Below are positions 54,896 to 64,000 of a DNA stretch of 64,000 nt, in pieces. The DNA comes from Chionoecetes opilio (taxonomy: Eukaryota > Arthropoda > Malacostraca > Decapoda > Majidae): positions 242,501 through 306,500 of the forward strand of contig JACEEZ010022940.1 of NCBI GenBank assembly GCA_016584305.1, read 5' to 3'. The translations under genes were made by a program, and so were the position numbers. Every line of letters starts with the position of its first letter. Within the stretch, counting starts at the first letter, position 1. The notes beneath the pieces were generated by a model. That model ran no database searches, was not told the DNA's origin, and worked only from the letters and a program-made list of their open reading frames with translations.

Positions 54896-57800
54896 TTAAA
54901 TATAATTTATATATATAATATTATCTATATCGAGTTTTTGAAGTCCAGCCCTGGCCCCTTTGCTTTTTGGGTTATTTTGCGGCTGGAACGGACAGCGAGC
55001 CCGTTCCAGCCCAAAAACTATTCTTTAATTATCTTAAGGGCTTGTTTTTACGCAAAAGGTTTGTGAAAAAAGAAAACCCCCCTTGATTTTGACGCACTAC
55101 TTGGGTGCGAAAGCAGCCAATCCCACTATAAAAGGAGCAGTTTACGTAATTACCCATTTGGGTTTTTTTCGCAAAAAAAACTTCGACGGCCCTTGATTTT
55201 TTACATTATACTTGTATGTCAAGTATCACTCAATCCACAAAAAAATTGGGGAGTTATCACTTTTTGGCGGAAACTTGGTTTCCCCGGGTTTATGGAAGCG
55301 CGCGAGCTTGCTCGCTGTCAATCAAAATAGACGCCGCCTTGGCCCTATCTTTTGGGTCAGTTCTTTCGGCGGAAAAATGACAGCAGCCACGTTCCCGCCC
55401 AATTAACTCATTACGGAATAAGTATAACGTCCGCCTTGGGCCCTTTGTTTTTGGCCAGTTCTTGCGGGGAACGTGACAGCGACCACGTTTCCACCCAATT
55501 AAAACATTACGTGATTTTTCATTAAGGGCTTTTTTCTATGAAAAACGTTTGTTTTACAGACCCCCTTGATTTTGACGACTACTTGCATGTCGAATTTTAG
55601 TCAATCCGACAATAAGTAGGAGTAGTTTACGTTTTTACTATTAAGGGCTTGTTTTACGCAACAAGTTTTTTTTGACGACCCCCATTGCTTTTGACACACT
55701 ATTGCATGTCAAATTTTTAATTTAATGATAAATTTTTTGGAGTAGTTTTACACTTTTTTTCGGAAAATTGGGTTCCCCGGGGTTTTTGGGGAAGCGACAG
55801 CGACGAAGCTGCTTCAATTACTCATTAAGGGCTTGTTTTACGCAAAAAAAAAATTTTTTACAAGACCTCTATTGATTTTGACAGCACTACTTGGATGTCG
55901 AATGTAGCCAAACCCCAATAATTGGGGATTATACACTTTTTTTCGGAATGGTTCCACGGGTCATGGGAAGCGACAGCGAGCGAACTCGCTGTCATAAATA
56001 TAAAAAAAATAATATATAAATAAAAATATATAATATATATATAAAATAATAATTTATATTATAAATATATATTAATATATATATATATATATATATTTAA
56101 AAATTACATATATTAAATTTTTAATTAAAATATATATTTATATATATATATTAATATTTATAATCTATAATATATAAAAATACTATATATATATATTATA
56201 TAATATATATTATAATATATATATATATAATATTATAAGGGGGGTATTTATATATATATATTATATATATATAACTATATTTTATATTATTAAAATTTTC
56301 CCCATAAAATATATATAATATATATACTATTATATATATATAATATATATATATAATATATATATAATATTAATATATATTAATATATAATTTTATTATA
56401 ATATATATATATAAATTTATTTTATTATAATATATTATATATATTTATATATATATAATTATATATATATAAATTATATATATATATATATAATATAATA
56501 TATTATTATTAAAATTTTATTTATAATTAAAATATATATATATATATATATTTATATAATTATATATTATTATTATATATATATAATTATATATATATTT
56601 TAATATATATATATATATATAAATATATATTTTAAAATATATATATATATATATAATTTTAAAATATTCAAGTATAGACGTCCACCTCTGGCCCCTTGCT
56701 TTGGCTCATTCTTCGGTGGAAGTGACGCGAGCCACGTTCCAACCAATTAACCCTTTCGTGAATTTTCCCTTAAGGGCTTGTTTTTACAAACAGTTTTTTT
56801 TACAGACCTCCTTTATTTTGACAGCACTACTTTGGGTTCGAATGTCAGCTCAATCGACAAAAATTTGGGGTAGTTTACGCTAATACTCATTGGGGTTTCT
56901 TTCGCAAAAATATTCTTCCACGACCCCCCTTTATTTTGCAGCATACTTGCATGTCAAATTTTAGCTCAAACCGAAATAATTTTGGAGATTTTACACTTTT
57001 GGGGGAAACTTGGTTCAGGGGCTTTTGGGGAAACAGCAGCAAAGCTCGCTTCAAAAAATATATTATATAATTATATTTAATATAATTATATAAAATATAT
57101 ATAATATATATTAATATAATATTAAATACTATATCAAAATATTGACGTCCGCCTCTGGGGGCCCTTTTTCTTTGGCTTAGTTCTTTCGGCTGGAAGTGAC
57201 AGCGAGCCCCTTCCAGCCAAAAACCATTTCGTAATATCATTAAGGGCTTTTTCTACGCAAAAAGGGTTTTTTGAAAAGACCCCCCTTGATTTTACCATCT
57301 TGGATGCGAAATTCAGCTCAATCCCTATAATTAGGAGCATTTACGCTAATTACCATTGGGCTTGTTTTACGCAAAAAAAAATTTTCCAGGCCCCTTTTAT
57401 TTTGACTTTCTACTTGCGTCAAATTTTAGCTCAAACCGACAAAATTTAGGAGTAGTTAACCTTTTTGGGGGAAAAATTGGTTCACGGGTTTATTAAGCGA
57501 CAGTGAGCGAAGCTGCGCAAAACAAGTATAGAGTCCGCCTTGGCCCTTTTCTTTTGGCTCAGTTCTTCGGCGGAACGTGACGCGAGCCACGTTCCAGCCA
57601 ATTAACTCATTACGTGAATTTCTCATTAAGGGTTGTTCTATGCAAAAAATTGATACAGACCCCCATTTATTTTTACAGCACTACTTTTGGGTGTCGAATT
57701 TCATCCCAAACCACAATTTAGGAGTAGTTTTCGCTAATTACTCATTAAGGGCTTGTGGGGACGGGGAAAAAATTCTAACGACGACCCCCTTGATTTTTAC

Positions 57801-58275
57801 AGTATACTTGCTGTCAAAAATTTGGCTCAAACCCATAAAATTTAGGGGTAGTTATAACTTTTTGCGGGAAAATTGGTTCCACGGGTCTTTTGTAAGCGAC
57901 AGCGAGCTTTTCTCGTGTCGTTATTATTGGCGTGAGCTTTGTTGCTGTCAATAACACTCCTAAATATTTTCGGATTGAGCTGAAAAAAGACATGCAATAG
58001 TGTGCCAAAATCAATGGGGGCGTCGGAAGAAACTTTTGCGTAAAACAAGCCCTTAATGGAAAAAGCGAAACTACTCCTAATTTTGTCGGATTGAGCTGAA
58101 ATTCGACATGCAAGTAGTGCTGTCAAAATCAACGGGGGTCTGTGGAACAAACTTTTTGCATAGAACAAGCCCTTAATGAGTAATTCACGTATGAGTTAAT
58201 TGGCTGGAACGTGGCTCGCTGTCACGTTCCAGCCGCAAGAACTGAGCCAAAGCAAAGGGCCAGAGGCTGGACGTC
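54560..58275. repeat. Tandem array of a roughly 200-bp/400-bp unit interleaved with (TA)n, inverted at the right end
   Basis: Repeated words include cattaagggcttgtttta, ccccttgattttgacagcac, tacttgcatgtcaaatttt, ttaggagtagtttac, gcgacagcgagcgaagctcg and ggctggaacgtgacagcgag. They occur around 54580, 55020, 55120, 55330, 55520, 55640, 55830, 56680, 57150, 57250, 57530 and 57740 in the plus orientation, and 57940-58270 reads as the reverse complement. (TA)n or AT-only tracts fill 54756-54930, 55990-56670, 57058-57140 and 58284-58336. No coding sequence is present. The inverted right end suggests a foldback or palindromic array. Many single-base indels are likely sequencing error. Confidence 0.8.
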
Positions 58276-58283
58276 TATACTTG

Positions 58284-58296
58284 ATATTATATATAT

Positions 58297-58373
<77 letters not shown>
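58284..58373 (+). repeat. (TA)n followed by (GA)n
   Basis: About 50 bases of (AT)n pass directly into about 36 bases of (GA)n. Confidence 0.95.
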
Positions 58374-58374
<1 letters not shown>

Positions 58375-59133
58375 GCAGTTTTGGGGGAGGAGCTAGTGAG
58401 GTAATTTCCCACACTTGAATCGGAGTGCCCCTGCTGGTTACAGTTCGGAAATATGCACCCGGGAGATGAAGGGGGAGATGCTCGAAAGAGTTACGGGACC
58501 GTAAGTATTACCCTAGGGGGCTTTTACCTCGTAGCGCCTCTACGGGTGATGCTCAAACCGTTTCCTCACTTGCTACGGGACCGCGAGGCTAAGGGTGGTC
58601 GGGACCACCCTTAGCTCCCTACGGGAGTGAATTTTGAAGCAATAAGACATCAACAAACAATAAAATACAATTTGTATCACTATATTTTATGTTTATTGTG
58701 TATTATAGAGCCATTTCATGCTTGCCTGTTTGAAATGTGATGTGTTTATTGCATCATTGACTCCATATTATATCATATTTAACATACTGAAATGAGCCAC
58801 TCTCAGTGGCCCGTCACTTATTGCGTATGGGTTCGCCGTGCTCACTGCCTGGGAGATTGTTGGAGAACTCACAGGCTGGTTTAAACACAAGTGTCACGTT
58901 TAGGTCTTTATTTTCCACCCTATGACGGGACTGTCTGCCTCCCAAAACACACGTAGCAGTTCGTGCACCACAGTAATCCAATGTGCGCTGCTGTAACAAG
59001 GGTAGTAGTGGAGGAAAGGGGGAGAACTGGCTCAGGCTGCCTCTCCACCCCGACTGCCTCTCCCTCATCACCTTACACTCCTCATCCACTCGCTTTGCCT
59101 CGAGCTGAGGCCCGAACTGCCTCCTTGTGAAGC
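58374..59133. other. Unassigned; short hairpins
   Basis: gggtggtcgggaccaccc near 58593-58610 is a hairpin. The minus-strand open frame at 58814-59209 has no recognisable domain apart from the (CA)n product. This stretch could be part of a retroelement LTR, but no second copy is visible. Confidence 0.3.
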
Positions 59134-59146
59134 TTCGCACACACAC

Positions 59147-59177
<31 letters not shown>

Positions 59178-59202
59178 AACATACACACCACATACACACG
59201 CA
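59134..59202 (+). repeat. (CA)n microsatellite
   Basis: About 65 bases of CA dinucleotides with short interruptions. Confidence 0.9.
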
Positions 59203-59426
59203 CAAACAAGCAATTAGGCCACTCGTAACACTATCTCCCTCTTCAATGAGTGGGCGACCCGACCATTGCTTCGGACCCCTCCACCAGCGAGGTCCCAGAG
59301 GTACAATTGAAGGACCCTTGCCTTGTCCGCCAGTACCATCAGGCCAGGTCCTTCGTAACACTGCCCCCATCTGAGGGAGTAGTGGCGACCTCGCCACGAC
59401 AACATAATACCCCGACAGTCGAGATC

Positions 59427-59795
59427 CACCGCCTCCGGGTGATCCACCGCCTCCGGGTGATCCACCGCCTCCGGGTGAACCACCGCCTCCGGGTGAACCA
59501 CCGCCTCCGGGTGAACCACCGCCTCCGGGTGAACCACCGCCTCCGGGTGACCCGCCTCGGAACCATCGCCTCCGGGTGATCACCGCCTCCGGGTGATCCA
59601 CCGCCTCCGGGTGACCACCGCCCCGGTGATCCACCGCCCTCAGTGACACGCCTCCGGGGAACCACCGCCTCCGGGTGAAGCATGCTCCGGGTGAACCACC
59701 ACCGTGCCCCCGGTGAACCACCGCCTCCGGTGAACCACCGCCTCGTGAACCACCGCCTCGGGTGAACCACCGCCTCCGGGGGATGACATCGCCGC
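59427..59795 (+). repeat. 18-bp minisatellite, about 20 units
   Basis: Unit gaaccaccgcctccgggt with gatccaccgcctccgggt variants; later units lose one or two bases. An N follows at 59804. HPEAVV-type frames on the minus strand come from the repeat. Confidence 0.95.
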
Positions 59796-59844
59796 CGGGT
59801 ACCNTTTAACACTGTTACCCTTTTGCACTTCACATGGTATTTGT

Positions 59845-60286
59845 GTAGGTATTTCAAAGATTAGCTTTTCAAATTTCACTGTACGTTGATCCCCCGCACT
59901 TCACCATACGTTGATCCCCCGCGCCACCAATTTTTTTGTAAATAATGCCACCGCGGCCTGTTCGAAAGCATGCACTACTTTTTCACTCAATAACATGTCA
60001 ATACGGTTATACCTCGTATTGCAACTTACCTCAAAAGAATCACGCCATCACAGCCGACATGAGACACTATATAAGAACGGCGAAAAGTAACAAGGAACAT
60101 ACGAAAAATAAAATTTCTTACCTGGTAAACACGGAGGTGACGCTGACGCTACCCTGTTGCTCGCATGTAGTTCACTGAGGGTGGCGCTGCATCCGTGGTG
60201 GCATGGTGGCGCGAAATTTGAATTAATTTTCGCGTTGTAGCCTTCGTACGGTGATCCCCCCCGTTCGGTGTGACCCCACCCCACCC
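59845..60286 (+). mobile_element. About 435-bp dispersed repeat, copy 2
   Basis: Same sequence as 51580-52015: acgttgatcccccgc twice, ctatataagaac near 60069, and the end cgtacggtgatccccccc. This copy lacks the left part, which adjoins the minisatellite and an N. On its right it is followed at once by a Tigger-like MITE. Confidence 0.82.
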
Positions 60287-60288
60287 TA

Positions 60289-60706
60289 CAGGTTGAAGTT
60301 CCCAAACTCGGCATCCCAAGACTCGGCAACACTCAAAACTCGGCTATGGTTCCGGATTTTCCAAAACACGACAGAACACCCAACACCCGGCGCGTAGTTG
60401 CCGGGTCGGCCGCTAGGTGCCACCACACTAGGCCGCTTGGCTTCTTATCGGTGAAATATAGCTTTTTTCCTACATATTGAAGTATACAATCCTCTTTTTA
60501 GAATAATTTCGTCACCCTCACCACATTATAATGGACTCTGTGACCTAGTTTCGGGGTAGGGAGGGATTATCTAACTACCTTAATTTTTTTCATGTGATTT
60601 TCATGCTTTTTTTCCCCTTAATATATCTACGTTCTAAAAGTCGGAAAATTCCATTACTCGGCTCGGCGCTGGTCCCGAGGTTGCCGAGTTTGGGAACTTC
60701 AACCTG
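60289..60706 (+). mobile_element. Tigger-like MITE, copy 1
   Basis: Terminal inverted repeats of at least 20 bases (CAGGTTGAAGTTCCCAAACT and its reverse complement at 60687-60706). TA precedes it at 60287-60288 but ca follows, so one target copy has mutated. The interior matches the copy at 63384 except that it lacks the short coding start. 418 bp. Confidence 0.9.
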
Positions 60707-60948
60707 CACTTTGTTATCAATGGAAACGAAGATCCTAGGACTTGGTGATGAACATTACAATAATAAAACTTTTTAACGGGTTTCCTGAAAATTTCCATGG
60801 GAAAAAGGACCAATTTTTGCCCGGAAAAATTTGTCAGTGTCTCAGAAAATGACGGCACAGTCCTCGTCCATTATTAACATCATGGTTTTGTAGGAAAAAG
60901 ATGTCATATCATTTTAGTGTATTCACTAATCTTTAAAATATATTGCAG

Positions 60949-61263
60949 ACACAAGAAGAGGAAGAGGAGGCGGAGGAGGAAGAAAAGCCACAAGAGGAAG
61001 AAGAGGAGGAGGAAAAAATGGACCAACCGCTCAATAACGCACACACGAACGCACACACACACGCACGCACACACCATAGATTACGTCCTGGTCTACCGCA
61101 CTCTAATAACCACTGCTACTACCACTGCTACTGTTACCATTGAGGAGTTGGAGGAGGAGAAGAGGAACGACGGCTGGAGGAAGAACTTTGAGGAGGAGTT
61201 ATGCAGGGAAGGTCTGGTGTTGCAGCAAGACGGCCTGGACCAACACCAACACCATGCACAACA
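60949..61263 (+). CDS. Anoctamin (TMEM16) N-terminal exon, dimerisation region
   Basis: A 315-bp exon is bounded by an acceptor (tattgcag, with a possible branch site actaat upstream) and a donor (GTGAGTGA at 61264). In the frame open across it, the first 24 codons are almost all Lys/Arg/His, followed by a (CA)n-encoded His/Thr stretch, then IDYVLVYRT and EELEEEKRNDGWRKNFEEE followed by LCREGLVLQQD. This matches the start of the anoctamin dimerisation domain: a (V/I)DY(I/V)LVY strand, a variable loop, then E-x-KR-x(4)-R-x-x-(F/Y)E-x-x-L-x-x-x-GL-x-L. Anoctamins are ten-helix calcium-activated chloride channels or lipid scramblases at the plasma membrane or ER. Other exons lie outside the window. 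Which paralogue it is cannot be told. No stop interrupts it. Confidence 0.72.
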
Positions 61264-61649
61264 GTGAGTGAGAGCTAGTTTTAATGCTGGCTTTAATTTA
61301 GCTTTCTTTAATTGCACTTTGTTTTTATTTTTATGATTTTTTTTTTTTTTAGGAAGATAATTTTTTTTTTTTAGGAAGAATTTTTTTTTTTTTTAGGAAG
61401 ATATTTTTTTTTTTAGGAAGATAATTTTTTTACAAGTTTTTTTCTATTATTTTTTGTCAAATTATTTTATTATTTTATATTCACTTTCATAATAATTTTT
61501 TGTGAGGAAAGATTGATATATTTTTTTTTTTCTCTCGCACCAACGGCAGACCGGGAAGTGAGTTAGCTCTATCTTTAATATGGATTTTTTAAATTTTCTA
61601 TATAGGTATTCTTTATTTTTTTATGTATATTTTTGAGGTTTTTTTTTTG

Positions 61650-61886
<237 letters not shown>

Positions 61887-61989
61887 TATAGTCTTACAGA
61901 ATTATCATTATTACTTCTGTTATTATTATTATCATTATTGTTATTATTATTATTACAATTTTGACTGCTACTTTTACTACTACTACCAC

Positions 61990-62020
<31 letters not shown>

Positions 62021-62329
62021 GTTATTGTTTCTACAGTTTCAGCATCAGGTTTGATAATATATTCAGAATTATAATAAATAATTCCTTCAGTCTTTCAAAT
62101 CCTTCAATCTTTCCTATAAAATTCCATGGCAGTTTTTCTATACTGTATGGTGGTGTTTTGTTCTCACTATTTTCCTGCCGGAGGGAGAGGTGGGTGGGGA
62201 GGAGCCTTCAACTTTACTATTCTTTTACCTCTAACACGTAGAAACTATAGTGGTAGAAAGTAGTCACACAGACAGCCTCGTTTGGCCCAGTAGGACTGTT
62301 GCTGTCTGTTCTTCCTTTGTATTCCTTTC

Positions 62330-62556
<227 letters not shown>

Positions 62557-62683
62557 TATTTACTACTACCACCACAACTACTACTACTACTATTATTATT
62601 GTAATTATTATTATCATTACATTTTGTACTGCTACTTTACTACTACTATCACAAGTACTGCTACTGGTACCACTATTATTATA

Positions 62684-62719
<36 letters not shown>

Positions 62720-62783
62720 ATTATTATTATTATTATTAATACAATTTTTACTACTACTACTACTACTACAACTACTATCATTA

Positions 62784-62820
<37 letters not shown>

Positions 62821-63383
62821 TGCTACTTTTACTACTATTTCACTACCGTAGATAACAGTATAGTCGCCAGCTGCAATAATGTCGCCAGGCGCCATATATT
62901 GCGAATGATAGCATCACTAGTGCTGTGTCTGTACCACTGAAGATGATACACAGTAGTTTATATCATGACTGTATAATCTATCCTGTTTCAGCATTGTTTT
63001 ATGCTTTGTAGCTGCAAGTATATACACTTGCAAATTTCACTACTCGTTTCTTTTTCTTCGGGCGACGACGACGTCGGGAGGACACTCAGAACATAAACAC
63101 TAGCTGGCGACCTTAGTGTAGCTCTGTTAACAACATTGCACTCGGTTTTGTTTTTGTAATTTTTTCATTTATAGCCATACTATGACACAGATGAAGACAC
63201 AAAATGACACAGACTCTCCAGATAGCCCCTTCTAACTTTCCTGAAATCATGGATGTAGAAATGTAAGTATTAACGCCACCACACGTCTGTACATCGATAA
63301 GAAACGTTGTCCTGGCGACTTTAGTGTTATCTACGGTACCACTACTACTAAAGCCATTATTATTATTTCAATTTTTACTGCTA

Positions 63384-63855
63384 CAGGTTGAAGTTCCCAA
63401 ACTCAGCATCCCAAGACTCGGCAACACCCAAAACTCGGCTATGGTTCCGGATTTTCCAAAACACGGCAGAACACCCAAAACCCGGTGCGTAGTTGCCGGG
63501 TCGGCCGCTAGGTGCCACCACACTAGGCCGCTTGGTTTCTCCCGCCGATTTGTTTGTTGTTATTGTTCAGTGGTGTTGTGACTGTAGAGTTGTGTACACT
63601 GTTATTTTGTGTACTTCTACAGGTCTGTTATTGGTATTATGGCTCCCAGACGTCCAGGAACACCTGCTGGTGGAAGTGAAAAGAAAAGGAAGAACAACGT
63701 GTTAACTATTTCTGAGAAAATTGACCTTTTGAAGAAGTTGATGTGATTTTCATGCTTTTTTTCCCCTTAATATATCTACGTTTTAAAAGTCGGAAAATTC
63801 CATTACTCGGCTCGGCGCTGGTCCCGAGGTTGCCGAGTTTGGGAACTTCAACCTG
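63384..63855 (+). mobile_element. Tigger-like MITE, copy 2, retaining transposase start
   Basis: 472 bp with TIRs CAGGTTGAAGTTCCCAAACT and its inverse, flanked by TA on both sides (63382-63383 and 63856-63857), the Tc1/mariner/pogo target. It is an internal deletion derivative: 5' end, leader and first 35 codons of the transposase, then directly the 3' end. Confidence 0.93.
63639..63746 (+). pseudogene. Truncated Tigger transposase N-terminus
   Basis: A 35-codon frame starts MAPRRPGTPAGGSEKKRKNN and continues VLTISEKIDLLKKLM. This is the beginning of Tigger/Jerky-type transposases, up to the first helix of the psq helix-turn-helix. It stops at TGA where the internal deletion joins the 3' end. 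Not functional as a transposase. Confidence 0.85.
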
Positions 63856-63887
63856 TACTACTACTACCACAACCACCACTACTACTA

Positions 63888-64000
63888 CAGGTTGAAGTTC
63901 CCAAACTCGGCAACCTCGGGACCAGCGCGAGCCGAGTAATGGAATTTTCCGACTTTTAGAACGTAGATATATTAAGGGGAAAAAAAGCATCCAACTTCTT
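63888..64000 (-). mobile_element. Tigger-like MITE, copy 3, inverted, cut by window end
   Basis: Preceded by TA (63886-63887). Reads from the right end of the family inward, that is, inverse to copy 2: caacctcgggaccagcg, then ttccgacttttagaacgta. The rest lies beyond the window. Confidence 0.9.

Noticed and set aside
59068..59857. Repetitive HPEAVV/GGGSP proteins on the minus strand
   Set aside because: They come from the 18-bp minisatellite; no flanking domain exists.
60943..61143. Glu-rich 66-codon protein (alternative frame of the exon)
   Set aside because: It is the other reading of the purine-rich tract and ends in unrelated sequence, while the neighbouring frame carries the anoctamin motifs and runs to the donor site.

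Overview
The window is 64 kb of repeat-dense eukaryotic DNA. Nothing in it is prokaryotic. The density of (CT)n, (AC)n, (ATT)n and (TA)n microsatellites, the short (TTAGG)-like interstitial tracts and the mix of CR1-like, Gypsy, Tc1/mariner, hAT, Tigger/pogo and tRNA-derived SINE sequence fit an arthropod, most likely a decapod crustacean. That assignment is inference. The only convincing host coding sequence is one exon at 60949-61263 (+), read as the N-terminal dimerisation region of an anoctamin (TMEM16) gene. The rest is mobile DNA and tandem repeats, nearly all decayed.

Layout. 0-7 kb: LINE fragments, a 50-bp and a 126-bp tandem repeat, several hairpins and TTAGG-like tracts. 7.2-10.5 kb: a transposon end fragment, a Tc1-like element (8009-10153, TA target duplication) split by a non-autonomous hAT (8610-9728, target duplication CATACAAC), then a tRNA-derived SINE. 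11-16 kb: a badly decayed minus-strand Gypsy-type element with protease, RT and a possible envelope-like remnant. 16.1-18.7 kb: a 668-bp inverted duplication of an uncharacterised invertebrate gene family, with a SINE-like insertion in one arm. 20-26.3 kb: a CR1-type LINE with an esterase ORF1 and EN-RT ORF2, interrupted at 23093-25070 by a DNA transposon with 14-bp terminal inverted repeats (TIRs) and an 8-bp target site duplication (TSD), which carries a minus-strand gene of another orphan family. 27.3-32.8 kb: a 5'-truncated Gypsy element ending in one LTR, flanked by two copies of its insertion locus. 32.9-42.8 kb: a 4.75-kb tandem duplication (seam with an N at 37627) built on a 1.32-kb sub-repeat with strong hairpins. 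42.8-47.8 kb: a 20-bp minisatellite in two blocks, long microsatellites, a 304-bp tandem array and a MITE inserted in it. 47.8-54 kb: a Tigger/pogo-like transposase remnant, a repeat family carrying GGGGGATCACCG motifs, and a DUF4817-type mariner-like transposase remnant. 54.5-58.3 kb: a tandem array interleaved with (TA)n and inverted at its right end. 58.3-60.7 kb: GA, CA and 18-bp tandem repeats and two MITEs. 60.9-64 kb: the anoctamin exon and its downstream intron, filled with (CT)n, (ATT)n and two Tigger-like MITEs.

The genes do not form a pathway. The interest lies in the nested insertions, which give clear relative dates and exact element ends for two protein families usually left as 'uncharacterised', and in large inverted and tandem duplications, some of which may be unmerged haplotypes in the assembly. 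Single-base insertions and deletions are common from about 39 kb to 58 kb, so many frameshifts there may be sequencing error.
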